Source: JAMIFV01 sp035906055
GTDB taxonomy: Bacteria; Pseudomonadota; Alphaproteobacteria; Rickettsiales; JABCZZ01
Assembly (NCBI GenBank): GCA_035906055.1
Contig: JAMIFV010000068.1
Span: 1-17,104 of the forward strand
Direction: 5' to 3'
Length of the DNA stretch: 17,104 nucleotides
The notes under the pieces were generated by a model. That model was not told the origin of the DNA and did no database searches. It saw only the letters and a program-made list of their open reading frames with translations. The translations under genes were made by a program, and so were the position numbers. Below, in pieces: positions 5,942-13,930 of this stretch. Numbering within the stretch: position 1 is the first letter of the stretch; the number at the start of each line of letters is the position of its first letter.

Positions 5942-7081
5942 TCAGAATTTCTCAAAGCCATCAGGCTGTGCCCTGCGCATACTGACGACGCTTGCCGCGT
6001 GGGGGCCAACAGCAGTTTTGTCGCGCACATCATCCCACTCTACATACAACTCTTTTGCGCCAAGCAGCTTCGCCATCGTGTTGATACCGTGCCAGTTAAC
6101 AGGAGCTTCGAACTGACTGGCCCGGTCATACAACTCACGCGATGTAGGATTCACCATCACCTCCGTTATCCCGCTGTTGTCAGAGGGAGGGAAAAGATGC
6201 ATCACATCGCCCGCCTGGCGGTATTTTGACGGCCCCATCACCCCCAGCCATTTCCAGCTCGAGAGCTCAGGCGTTATATCGTTGCCGGCCACAACACGCA
6301 TAATGTGCGTGCCTTTCTTGCGGGCTTCACCCTCGAACCATTTGACAAATTTCCTGTCGCCATACGGCACCGGAGCAAACGTTTCCACATTGGTCAGCCT
6401 GGTTTTATCGCCGCCGGGCATACCGGATTCAAACCATTCAGCAGCCGTTGCCACCGCCAGCCCGCCACCGCGCGAGAATCCTGTGAGCGTCAGGTCGATA
6501 TTACCTGCTTTCTGCGCATAGGATGCTACTATATCTCTCACCGCATCGCAAAGACGTTTACCCGTTTCTCCATCCGTGCTGTAGATAGCGTCGCGATACC
6601 CGGTATGCACATTCCCTCCGGATGGGGCATGAGCAGAAGACACCATACCTTTTACATGGTCCCACACATCGCCGCGCTCCTGCGTACCGTCATACGCCAC
6701 CGTCACTTTGTGCAGTTCAGGCTCGTACGCCACCACCGCCGTGGTATTGCCGTGCCGCAGCACGCTGAGCTCAGTATTGCCCGTACAGCGGGCATGCAGC
6801 GTATTGAGCGCCTCATCATGACTTTGATTACCGGCAATCACCGTGCAATATTCATAGAGATCGGGAAGCGAGGCGATCCTGAGATTGGCGGTTATGCGGC
6901 TTTTGTCAAACTCAAATGGTTTGCCCCTGGCATGCACATCTATCGGCATATCAGTGTATCGCAGGTCAGGGATGCTGCCACACCCCCCGAGCGCCCCCGC
7001 CACAGGTAATGCGCCCGCCATTTTCATAAAATGGCGTCGGGATACAACAGGACGTGGTTTTTCATCGTTGCGTTCTGACAT
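5942..7081 (-). CDS. Tat-exported lipoprotein, lipase-like alpha/beta hydrolase
   Basis: The product has 379 residues. The N-terminus has a near-ideal twin-arginine motif SRRHFMK (14-20), a short hydrophobic stretch, and a lipobox LGGC with Cys34. This predicts folded export and lipid anchoring. The body resembles class 3 lipases: VTVAYDGT (about 126-132, the position of the family RGT oxyanion strand, with Asp in place of Arg), GGNVHTGY (155-162), nucleophile elbow LTGFSRGGG with Ser203, VVAGND with Asp268, and NWHGI with His331 as the likely triad. Substrate is unknown; esters or phospholipids are the usual class 3 targets. A diverged paralog lies at 11452-12534. The gene diverges from bphO. 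Confidence 0.82.
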   Translation of the reverse strand: MSERNDEKPRPVVSRRHFMKMAGALPVAGALGGCGSIPDLRYTDMPIDVHARGKPFEFDKSRITANLRIASLPDLYEYCTVIAGNQSHDEALNTLHARCTGNTELSVLRHGNTTAVVAYEPELHKVTVAYDGTQERGDVWDHVKGMVSSAHAPSGGNVHTGYRDAIYSTDGETGKRLCDAVRDIVASYAQKAGNIDLTLTGFSRGGGLAVATAAEWFESGMPGGDKTRLTNVETFAPVPYGDRKFVKWFEGEARKKGTHIMRVVAGNDITPELSSWKWLGVMGPSKYRQAGDVMHLFPPSDNSGITEVMVNPTSRELYDRASQFEAPVNWHGINTMAKLLGAKELYVEWDDVRDKTAVGPHAASVVSMRRAQPDGFEKF

Positions 7082-7180
7082 AAGGCCAATATAGTAGCAT
7101 GCCCCAACCTAATGTATTGTTAAGAATATATGACGATTATCGCGATTCCACGACCCTGCCCGAATCGGCAAACAACAGTT

Positions 7181-7215
7181 AATACATTGTATTTAATCAA
7201 TAATTTAAATATTGT
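7181..7215 (+). promoter_or_regulatory. Candidate bphO promoter overlapping a small palindrome
   Basis: A 13-bp palindrome AATACATTGTATT (7181-7193) overlaps a possible -35 TTGTAT (7187-7192). A weak -10 TATTGT (7210-7215) follows after 17 bases, about 33 bp before the bphO ATG. Two GANTC sites (7144-7148 and 7162-7166) lie upstream in the same 167-bp divergent region. The palindrome is observed; the promoter is a guess, and the ATG has no good ribosome-binding site. Confidence 0.3.
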
Positions 7216-7248
7216 CGCAAAATAAGGCACATCTTTTTTAATATCATT

Positions 7249-7821
7249 ATGAGCGATCTGCTGGCCGCATTAAGGCAATCCACGGCTTCGCTGCATCAGG
7301 GCCTGCATGTGCACAGGCTGCTGGCACCCTTGCAGGATAGCACCATAACCCTTGAAGATTATTACTGGTGCATACGCGCGTTCCATCAGGCCTATAGCCA
7401 GATGCAACGAAGTATCCGCTTTACGCCGCCTTTTGCGGATATTGCTGCATTACAGTGGCTGGAGCGCGACATGCTCGCGCATCACATAACGCCGGTTGAG
7501 ATTGAAGCGCTGCCCTATTCCCCGATTGATACGGCCTCAAAATACACAGGGTATCTCTATGTGAAACAGGGTTCGACACTGGGCGGGCGGGTCATTTCCC
7601 GGCATCTGCACCGCACGCTTGGTCTGGTCGAACACGAATCGAACCATTTCTTTGCCGGGTTCGGTGAAGAGACGGGCGCACGCTGGAAGCAATTCGTCTC
7701 TGCGCTTGATGATGCAAACATCAATACGCAGGAAGCGGTGTCACAGGCGGTGGATACATTCCGGCTTATCGGCCATGTATGCGATACACTACATGCAATA
7801 AAACAGCGCGCGCCTACATGA
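7249..7821 (+). CDS. bphO: Bacteriophytochrome-associated heme oxygenase BphO
   Basis: The 190-residue all-helical enzyme opens heme to biliverdin IX-alpha, CO and iron. Biliverdin is the chromophore of the bacteriophytochrome encoded about 900 bp downstream. Visible features are LRQSTASLHQGLH near the N-terminus, with His16 as the probable proximal heme ligand (Thr-x3-His spacing), and YLYVKQGSTLGGRVISRHL (about 103-121), the distal-helix Gly-rich region typical of heme oxygenases. HFFAGFG follows. The 3' end overlaps the converging Crp-like gene by 8 bp. The weak Shine-Dalgarno and AT-rich upstream region suggest low or regulated expression. Confidence 0.93.
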   Translation: MSDLLAALRQSTASLHQGLHVHRLLAPLQDSTITLEDYYWCIRAFHQAYSQMQRSIRFTPPFADIAALQWLERDMLAHHITPVEIEALPYSPIDTASKYTGYLYVKQGSTLGGRVISRHLHRTLGLVEHESNHFFAGFGEETGARWKQFVSALDDANINTQEAVSQAVDTFRLIGHVCDTLHAIKQRAPT

Positions 7822-8554
7822 CGTCGTGCGGATAGACGCCGCTGAGCACCGTGTCGAAATGGTGGTTCACCATATCATTGCAGCTGCATGCGATGGATTT
7901 GAGCTGGTCGAGGGAATTAACGCAGAGCTTGCCGCGCATGGGCTCAATAATGCCACGCATCTTCAGCGACTTCAGCACGCGCGATATATAGCTGCGCCCC
8001 ACGCCAAGCATGTTCGCCAGTTGTTCCTGCTCAAGGGGGATAACATGATCGCCTGTACGCTCCAGCGCGGCGATGAGCCATTTCGCTGCGCGCTGCTCGA
8101 TAGTGTGCGTGGCATTGCACGCCACCGACTGGAATATCTGCGCCAGCAGGCAGTCCGAATAGCGGGCGAACAGATGCCGCATGCTCACGGACTGCATTTT
8201 CACTTCTTCCAGAAGGATGGACTCGATACGCAGCAATTTACCGCAGAATTGCACACGGCTGCAGCAATAGGCAGGCAGCCTTCCCTGGCTGACGATGCCA
8301 CCCACCGCCCCTTCCCTGCCAATGAGCGCCGTTTCGACCCCGTTGCCGTTTTCCAGCGATACGAGATATGAAACCAGCGTCTGGTCGCAGGGAAAGTAGG
8401 CGAATTTCACGTCGTCGCCGGGCTCGTACAAAACCTGACCGCGCTGCGCCTCAATTTCCTTCAGATGAGGCAGAATAAGCGATTTATCATTCTCGTTTAA
8501 GGACCTGAGCAGGTTATTGGCCCGGATATCCAGATCAAGGACTGATGTAATCAT
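7814..8554 (-). CDS. Crp/Fnr-family transcriptional regulator
   Basis: The product has 246 residues. Residues about 20-140 form a cyclic-nucleotide-binding-like beta barrel (GQVLYEPGDDVKFAYFP, then ALIGREGAVGGIV). The canonical phosphate-binding Glu/Arg cassette of Crp is not evident, so the ligand is unknown. No N-terminal Fnr-type four-cysteine cluster is seen, though Cys pairs occur in YCCS and near the C-terminus (ACSC). Residues about 150-215 are the winged helix (EQRAAKWLIAALERTG, LANMLGVGRSYISRVLKSLKMRGIIE). The gene lies inside the light module: convergent with bphO (8-bp overlap) and divergent from bphP. Control of one or both by this protein is a reasonable inference. Confidence 0.88.
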   Translation of the reverse strand: MITSVLDLDIRANNLLRSLNENDKSLILPHLKEIEAQRGQVLYEPGDDVKFAYFPCDQTLVSYLVSLENGNGVETALIGREGAVGGIVSQGRLPAYCCSRVQFCGKLLRIESILLEEVKMQSVSMRHLFARYSDCLLAQIFQSVACNATHTIEQRAAKWLIAALERTGDHVIPLEQEQLANMLGVGRSYISRVLKSLKMRGIIEPMRGKLCVNSLDQLKSIACSCNDMVNHHFDTVLSGVYPHDVM

Positions 8555-8557
8555 AAC

Positions 8558-8621
8558 TTTTTGTGTGCACTAGTGAACATACATTTCGCCAAAAACATAT
8601 AAAGTTCACCACACACAAAAA
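8558..8621. promoter_or_regulatory. 64-bp dyad between the crp-like gene and bphP
   Basis: TTTTTGTGTG (8558-8567) pairs with CACACAAAAA (8612-8621), and inside it GTGAAC (8573-8578) with GTTCAC (8604-8609). The two are separated by short unequal bulges, and the loop is 25 bases. CACTAGTG (8568-8575) is itself a palindrome. The structure starts 4 bp before the crp-like ATG. The GTGAAC/GTTCAC halves recall Crp/Fnr-type half-sites (TGTGA/TCACA), so these may be paired operators for the adjacent regulator. Confidence 0.5.
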
Positions 8622-8710
8622 AGCCTAAAAGATTCCGTATTTCATAAATAGGTGATAAAGAAGGCGCTCCCGCTTTGTACACTCATTTACAATCTGAAGA
8701 TGGCGACGAT

Positions 8711-11389
8711 ATGCTCAGCCCCCGCGAACTGCTATCTGAAGAGCAACTGAAAGAGGCGCTCGACATCTGCGCTTCGGAGCCCATTCACATACCCGGTTCC
8801 ATTCAGCCTCACGGGCTGCTGGTGGTCACTTCAGCCGCCGGTGTCATTGAGCAGATCAGCGAAAACGCCATGGAGTTCATTGGCGTTTCTGCACAAGACT
8901 GCCTGGGAGGGAGATTATCCGACTTCGTCGACCCGGTTGCGCTGGACAGCATAAAGAACATACGCAACGAAGGAGCCCTGCAGCCTATCCAGGCCATCGT
9001 CATTGAGCTAAACGGCAAGCCGTTTGACGCCGTCGCCCACCAGTCCGGCACATCGACCATTATCGAGTTCGAACCGCTGGACATGCGCGCCGCCCAGACG
9101 GGCCTGTATTATGATCAGTTGCGCAACTACGCTATCGGCATGCACAAGGCCAGGACGCTTGCCGAAGTATTCGACCATGTGACCGGCTGCATTCGCGCGA
9201 TCACGGGATTTGACAGGGTAAAGCTCTATCGGTTCGATCAGGACTGGCACGGCGAAGTGGTGGCAGAAGCGCGTGCGGATTTCATGCCAAGCTATAAAGG
9301 GCTGCATTTTCCTGCGTCTGACATTCCCGAGCAGGCGCGCAAGCTTTACATGCAGAATTACCTGCGCCTGATCGCGGATACGCAGTACAGGCCCGTGCCG
9401 ATCATTCCCGCGCTGCGCCCGGGAACGAAGAAGCCGCTGGACCTGAGCCTTGCGATGCTGCGCAGCGTCTCGCCGGTGCATGTGCAGTACCTTGAAAATA
9501 TCAACGTCAAGGCGTCCATGTCCGTTTCCATTATCCAGAACGGCAAGCTGTGGGGCCTCATCGCATGCCATCACAACTCACCGCTGCATGTGCCCTATAA
9601 GGTGCGCAATGTGTGCGAAATCATGGGGCATATATTTTCCGCGCAACTTTCCACGATGGAAGATTTCGCCAAACGCGAAGCGCAGGAAAAGCGTGAAAAG
9701 CTGGTAAGGCGCTTATCGTCGGCGCTGGATAACAATACGCGTATCGACCTGCTGATGCAGGAGACGAACACGCTTGCGCTGGAAGCGCTGGACTCGGACG
9801 GGCTGGTGGTCAAGGCATATGTGCATGTGCTCAAATATGGCGAGACGCCGCCGGAAGACGTGACGGGCAAATTGCTCGACTGGCTGAAAGCCGTGCATGA
9901 CGAAACGATCTTTTACACCGATGACGCAGCCGCTGCCTTCAGGGATGTTGAAGGGTTGAAGAAACTGACCGGCGGCATCCTTGCCGTACCGATCAGCAGC
10001 AAAAGCCACGACTACATCATCTGGTTCCGCAACGCGATCGTGGAAGAGGTTTCATGGGCAGGCAATCCTGAAAAGCCGCTGGAGCAGGCGCTTGCCGGAT
10101 ACCGCCTGACGCCCAGAAGCTCATTTGAGCTGTGGAAGCAGCAGGTAAAACACCGCGCGAAAGCGTGGTCGGATGAAGACATACGCACCGCCCGCAGCGT
10201 GGTGAACGTGTTGCTGGAGAGCGAGAAGCTGAGCGCCCAGCAGGCCAACCTCGCCAAGACAGAGTTTCTGGCCAACATGAGTCATGAGATACGCACGCCG
10301 ATGAATGCGATCATTGGCCTCTCGCGCATCTTATCCACCAGCAGCCCGCTCACCGAGCGGCAGCGTGAAATGGTCAGGACCCTGCAGATCAGCGCGGACA
10401 GCCTGCTGGAGCTGATAAACGACCTGCTGGATATCTCCAAGATCGAAAGCAGGACGCTCGAACTGGAAACCATTCCTTTCGACATGAAAAGGCTGCTGCA
10501 GGAAGTCATTAGCATTACCTCGGTCAAAGCCCTGGAAAGAGGCATCTCATTCGCCCTGGAAGACAGCAACGCGCTGAACAGGATTTATGTCGGCGATCCC
10601 ACGCGCATACGCCAGATAATCCTCAATTTGTGCAGCAACGCGGTAAAATTCACCGAAAAAGGCGGCGTTCACATTACGGTGAGCAGCGAGCCTGCCGCAC
10701 AACCCGACTATGAAAAAATATGCATCGCCGTGCGCGACTCGGGCATCGGCATCGCGCCCGATAAGATCGAAACCATTTTTCACAAATTCGTGCAGGCGGA
10801 CAGCACCGTATCGCGTAAATACGGCGGCACCGGCCTTGGCCTTGCAATCACCAAGATGCTGACCGAAGCCATGGACGGCACCATTAGCGTTACCAGCGAA
10901 GTAGGCAAAGGTTCCGTATTTACGGTGTGCTTTGACCTGCAACTGGCAGACGCACTGGCAACTGACCCGAATGCTCCGGCATCGCAAACCGCACAGACGC
11001 GCAACCTGCCGCGTGTCCTGCTCGTTGAGGATTATGAAGCCAATATCCTCGTCGCCAGCCATTTTCTGGATTACCTTGGATATGCGCATGATGTTGCCCG
11101 CAGCGGTGTCGAAGCCTTCGAAATGTTCAAGGCTGGCCGGTACGCGGCAATCCTGATGGATGTGCAGATGCCAGAGCTGAACGGCTTTGACGCCACGCAG
11201 CTGATCCGCAAATACGAAGCGACGCACCAGTTGAAAAAAACGCCCATCATCGGCATGACCGCACATGCGCTGGCCGGTGATAAGGAACGCTGCCTGGCCT
11301 CAGGTATGGATGATTATATTCCCAAACCCGTCAGTGAAGATGAATTAAAGGGCAAGCTGAAATTTGCCGGGGCAATGAACGCCGCCTGA
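8711..11389 (+). CDS. bphP: Bacteriophytochrome hybrid histidine kinase (PAS-GAF-PHY-HisKA-HATPase-REC)
   Basis: Red/far-red light sensor of 892 residues. The PAS entry has ICASEPIHIPGSIQPHG; with the ATG at 8711, Cys20 is the biliverdin-binding cysteine, as in Agrobacterium Agp1, which supports this start over an in-frame TTG at 8675. The GAF domain has PASDIP (Asp204) and SPVHVQYLENINVKASMS followed by LIACHH. PHY ends with IIWFRN and PRSSFELW. HisKA has FLANMSHEIRTPMNAIIG with His525; HATPase_c has NLCSNAVKF, DSGIGI and GGTGLGLAI. The C-terminal receiver has LLVEDYE and acceptor Asp817 in LMDVQMPE. All catalytic elements are present, so it should work as a biliverdin-dependent phosphorelay kinase. 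Its output partner is not in the window. A GANTC lies upstream (8631-8635). Confidence 0.96.
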   Translation: MLSPRELLSEEQLKEALDICASEPIHIPGSIQPHGLLVVTSAAGVIEQISENAMEFIGVSAQDCLGGRLSDFVDPVALDSIKNIRNEGALQPIQAIVIELNGKPFDAVAHQSGTSTIIEFEPLDMRAAQTGLYYDQLRNYAIGMHKARTLAEVFDHVTGCIRAITGFDRVKLYRFDQDWHGEVVAEARADFMPSYKGLHFPASDIPEQARKLYMQNYLRLIADTQYRPVPIIPALRPGTKKPLDLSLAMLRSVSPVHVQYLENINVKASMSVSIIQNGKLWGLIACHHNSPLHVPYKVRNVCEIMGHIFSAQLSTMEDFAKREAQEKREKLVRRLSSALDNNTRIDLLMQETNTLALEALDSDGLVVKAYVHVLKYGETPPEDVTGKLLDWLKAVHDETIFYTDDAAAAFRDVEGLKKLTGGILAVPISSKSHDYIIWFRNAIVEEVSWAGNPEKPLEQALAGYRLTPRSSFELWKQQVKHRAKAWSDEDIRTARSVVNVLLESEKLSAQQANLAKTEFLANMSHEIRTPMNAIIGLSRILSTSSPLTERQREMVRTLQISADSLLELINDLLDISKIESRTLELETIPFDMKRLLQEVISITSVKALERGISFALEDSNALNRIYVGDPTRIRQIILNLCSNAVKFTEKGGVHITVSSEPAAQPDYEKICIAVRDSGIGIAPDKIETIFHKFVQADSTVSRKYGGTGLGLAITKMLTEAMDGTISVTSEVGKGSVFTVCFDLQLADALATDPNAPASQTAQTRNLPRVLLVEDYEANILVASHFLDYLGYAHDVARSGVEAFEMFKAGRYAAILMDVQMPELNGFDATQLIRKYEATHQLKKTPIIGMTAHALAGDKERCLASGMDDYIPKPVSEDELKGKLKFAGAMNAA

Positions 11390-11401
11390 TAAAACGGCCT
11401 C

Positions 11402-11452
11402 AGAACGCGTTCATAATTTCGCTTCGCCCCAGCGGAAGTATGAACAGGTTCT
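11402..11452. terminator. Long hairpin between bphP and the converging lipase-like gene
   Basis: A 14-bp stem with two mismatches (11402-11415 with 11439-11452; core GTTCATA with TATGAAC) encloses a 23-base loop that has its own small stem (CGCT with AGCG). It begins 13 bp after the bphP stop and reaches the stop codon of the converging gene. There is no T-run, so it is at best a bidirectional terminator-like or transcript-stabilising structure. Confidence 0.4.
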
Positions 11453-12534
11453 CAGCGTATATGGCCTTCAGGCGCCCTTGCTATGCTTCCCATAAAGCCC
11501 GGAGCCTCGATCACGTTGGTATCTTTCATAGAGTACAGATTTTCCGGACGCGCATCGAAGGCGGTATGCGGCAATTCCAGAGCCTGTGCGTATTTCCCTA
11601 CCGTGTGCCAGAGGGTGAGCGGGTTGAGGTGCGCGCGCGCTTTATCCAGATCGTCCTTCTGCGGGTTGATCAATTGCGTTATGCCGCCTTTCTCATCCGG
11701 TATAAGGTAAACAACATTGCCACCCTGGGAAAGATCCTGCTTATACAACGCATCCTGCGTGAACTGACGTGGCACGGCATCGTCGCCCGCAATCACCCGC
11801 CACTGCTCGGTGAGCTTCAATTCCTTTGTCCTGGCATAGAACGCATTATTGAACTCTTCATCGCCCACGGCCAGGCTACCGAAGGTTATCAGGCTTTTGA
11901 AATGCACATTGTCCTGCACGCCCCTGCCATCCTGCATCCAGTCCGCCAGCGCCGCCGTGGCCACTGAGCCGCCGCGTGAAACGCCGGTAAGCCGCACGTC
12001 CAGCTGCTGCTCCCCGTGCTGCGCCGCATAGGCGTTTATCTGCGCCAGCACGCGGTCGCTGATCGCTATGCCGTCTTCATCCTTGCGTGTTATGGAATCC
12101 GCATAGCCGCTATGCATATTGCCGCCGAGCGGATGTGGTTTGAGGCGGAAGTTCATGTTGTCTGAAATGTCTCTTGCATCCCCTCCACCGCCGTCGAATG
12201 CCACCGTAACCTGACGGCTCTGCGGGTCATGCACCACCACCGCGGTAATGTTATCGTGGCGGAATACCTCAAATTCGGTTCCTTTCGGCAAACGCGCGCG
12301 TATGGCCTCGTGCGCCGCCTGTTTCCGGTCATCCATGGGCATGCTGTCCGCAGGAATCACCTCCGTCAGCACGCTCTCATAGATAACCGGAAGCACGGCA
12401 AACACTGCATGCTCGCCGGCGCTCTTTTTGTCGAATGACAACGAGCCGGCTGACGGCGGTCTTACAATATACGGGGTTGCCTGCAAATCTGCAGCCACCT
12501 CTTTCAGCCCCGTTAATGCGCTTATATTGTCCAT
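11452..12534 (-). CDS. Lipase-like alpha/beta hydrolase without signal peptide (paralog of the 5942-7081 protein)
   Basis: The product has 360 residues from ATG 12534. Start codons at 12576 and 12567 would add an unconvincing Arg/Trp/His-rich extension; no start has a strong ribosome-binding site. It shares a colinear core with the Tat-exported hydrolase: FRHDNITAVVV, VTVAFDGG, GGNMHSGY (138-144), LTGVSRGG with Ser186, VIAGDD with Asp251/252, and LWHTVGKYA with His310. These make a class 3 lipase-type triad. In the oxyanion region the family RGT is DGGGG here. Unlike its paralog it has no export signal, so it is cytosolic or exported by another route. It converges on bphP and diverges from glyQ. 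Confidence 0.78.
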   Translation of the reverse strand: MDNISALTGLKEVAADLQATPYIVRPPSAGSLSFDKKSAGEHAVFAVLPVIYESVLTEVIPADSMPMDDRKQAAHEAIRARLPKGTEFEVFRHDNITAVVVHDPQSRQVTVAFDGGGGDARDISDNMNFRLKPHPLGGNMHSGYADSITRKDEDGIAISDRVLAQINAYAAQHGEQQLDVRLTGVSRGGSVATAALADWMQDGRGVQDNVHFKSLITFGSLAVGDEEFNNAFYARTKELKLTEQWRVIAGDDAVPRQFTQDALYKQDLSQGGNVVYLIPDEKGGITQLINPQKDDLDKARAHLNPLTLWHTVGKYAQALELPHTAFDARPENLYSMKDTNVIEAPGFMGSIARAPEGHIR

Positions 12535-12716
12535 AGCTGCCCAGTGTAAACCACACCGGTAGCGCATTCCTACCATAGTCTTGTTACATTATGATTACGA
12601 TATTAATTTTATCGTTATTATACATATTGTTAAATTATCTCCCCCTGCGTGCCGGGGATTTGACAACGCGCATCAAAAACATTGCGAAAGGGCGAAAATC
12701 CGCTAAAACCGTGCCC

Positions 12717-13580
12717 ATGAGCAAGAAAACCAGTTTTCAGGACATCATCCTTACGCTGCACGCCTACTGGGCGAAACAGGGCTGCGTCATCCTGCAGCCT
12801 TACGACATGGAAGTAGGCGCAGGCACGTTCCACCCCGCAACCACGCTGAGGGCGCTCGGCGAGAAACCGTGGAACTGCGCCTATGTGCAGCCTTCGCGCC
12901 GACCCAAGGATGGCCGCTACGGCGAGAACCCCAACCGCCTGCAGCATTATTATCAGTATCAGGTGATACTCAAGCCCTCGCCTGCGAATTTACAGGAGCT
13001 TTACCTGCAGAGCCTCGTGGAGCTGGGCATCGACCCCAAACTGCATGACATCCGCTTCGTGGAAGACGACTGGGAAAGCCCGACGCTCGGCGCGTGGGGC
13101 CTCGGCTGGGAAGTCTGGTGCGACGGCATGGAAGTGACCCAGTTCACCTATTTCCAGCAGGTGGGCGGCATCGAATGCAGACCCGTTTCCGGCGAACTCA
13201 CCTACGGGCTTGAACGTCTCGCCATGTATATCCAGGGCGTGGAGAACGTATATGATCTCGACTTCAACGGTAAAGGCGTAACCTACGGTGAAGTGTTCCT
13301 TGAGAATGAACGCCAGTTTTCCGCCTACAACCTCGAACATGCCGATACCGAACAGTTGCTGCGCCATTTTGCTGACGCGGAGAAAGAATGCCAAGCGCTG
13401 CTGGAGAAGAACCTGCCCCTTCCCGCTTACGACCAGTGCATCAAGGCGTCGCACCGCTTCAACCTGCTCGATGCGCGCGGCGTTATTTCCGTAACCGAAC
13501 GGGCGTCTTACATTGGCCGCGTGCGCACGCTGGCCAAAGCCTGCTGTGAAGCGTATGTCTCCAGGGAGAAAGCCGCATGA
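12717..13580 (+). CDS. glyQ: Glycyl-tRNA synthetase alpha subunit
   Basis: The 287-residue alpha subunit of the bacterial alpha2-beta2 glycyl-tRNA synthetase carries the class II catalytic core that activates glycine with ATP. Diagnostic segments are SFQDIILTLHAYWAKQGC, QPYDMEVGAGTFHPATTLRALG (the glyQ hallmark), YVQPSRRPKDGRYGENPNRLQHYYQ, and WEVWCDGMEVTQFTYFQQVGG. ATG at 12717 begins MSKKTSFQD, as family members do; an upstream in-frame start at 12591 would add an unrelated hydrophobic leader and is rejected. No strong Shine-Dalgarno is seen. A TTGACA (12660-12665) lies 51 bp upstream but lacks a convincing -10. The stop overlaps the panD start (ATGA), so translation is coupled. Confidence 0.97.
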   Translation: MSKKTSFQDIILTLHAYWAKQGCVILQPYDMEVGAGTFHPATTLRALGEKPWNCAYVQPSRRPKDGRYGENPNRLQHYYQYQVILKPSPANLQELYLQSLVELGIDPKLHDIRFVEDDWESPTLGAWGLGWEVWCDGMEVTQFTYFQQVGGIECRPVSGELTYGLERLAMYIQGVENVYDLDFNGKGVTYGEVFLENERQFSAYNLEHADTEQLLRHFADAEKECQALLEKNLPLPAYDQCIKASHRFNLLDARGVISVTERASYIGRVRTLAKACCEAYVSREKAA

Positions 13581-13930
13581 ACCTCACCATGCTTAAGAGC
13601 AAGATACACCGCGCCACCGTTACCGGCTGCGACCTCACTTACGAAGGCTCCATCACCATCGACCCCGCGCTCATCGACGCGGCGGGCATGCTGCCCTACG
13701 AACAGGTGGACGTGCTCAACATCAATAACGGCGCGCGTTTCACCACCTATATTATCAAAGGCAAGAAACGCGGCAACGGCGACATGATCATCAACGGAGC
13801 CGCCGCGCGCCTCGTGCAGAAGGGCGACCTCGTGATCGTCTGCACCTATGCGGGCATGAGCGAGCAGGAAGCCATGAAGCATACGCCCGTCGTGGTGATG
13901 GTAGACGCTAAAAACAGGAGCCAGAAATAA
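13577..13930 (+). CDS. panD: Aspartate 1-decarboxylase (pro-enzyme)
   Basis: Pyruvoyl enzyme of 117 residues that decarboxylates L-aspartate to beta-alanine for pantothenate and coenzyme A. Self-cleavage is expected between Gly24 and Ser25 in TYEGSITID, leaving pyruvoyl-Ser25. Lys9, Arg54, Thr57 and Tyr58 sit at their standard positions, as do NINNGARF and NGAAARLVQKGD. The length is typical and it looks functional. It overlaps glyQ by 4 bp and shares one base with the next gene, so it is embedded in the glyQ-glyS operon, tying beta-alanine supply to a tRNA synthetase operon. Confidence 0.97.
   Translation: MNLTMLKSKIHRATVTGCDLTYEGSITIDPALIDAAGMLPYEQVDVLNINNGARFTTYIIKGKKRGNGDMIINGAAARLVQKGDLVIVCTYAGMSEQEAMKHTPVVVMVDAKNRSQK

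Noticed and set aside
7193..7208. Two TTAA motifs upstream of bphO as a CtrA box
   Set aside because: Spacing is 8 bases (TTAA at 7193-7196 and 7205-7208) rather than the required 7, in very AT-rich DNA.
8675..8710. TTG start adding 12 residues to the bacteriophytochrome
   Set aside because: An AAGAAGG lies about 10 bases upstream, but the ATG at 8711 puts the chromophore cysteine at position 20 as in Agp1, so the extension is less likely.
12660..12665. TTGACA as a -35 box for glyQ
   Set aside because: No acceptable -10 hexamer at 16-18 bp; kept only as a remark in the glyQ entry.
12591..12716. A 42-residue hydrophobic N-terminal extension of GlyQ
   Set aside because: GlyQ proteins begin near MSKKTSFQD; the extension lies in AT-rich intergenic DNA and resembles no targeting signal needed for a cytosolic synthetase.
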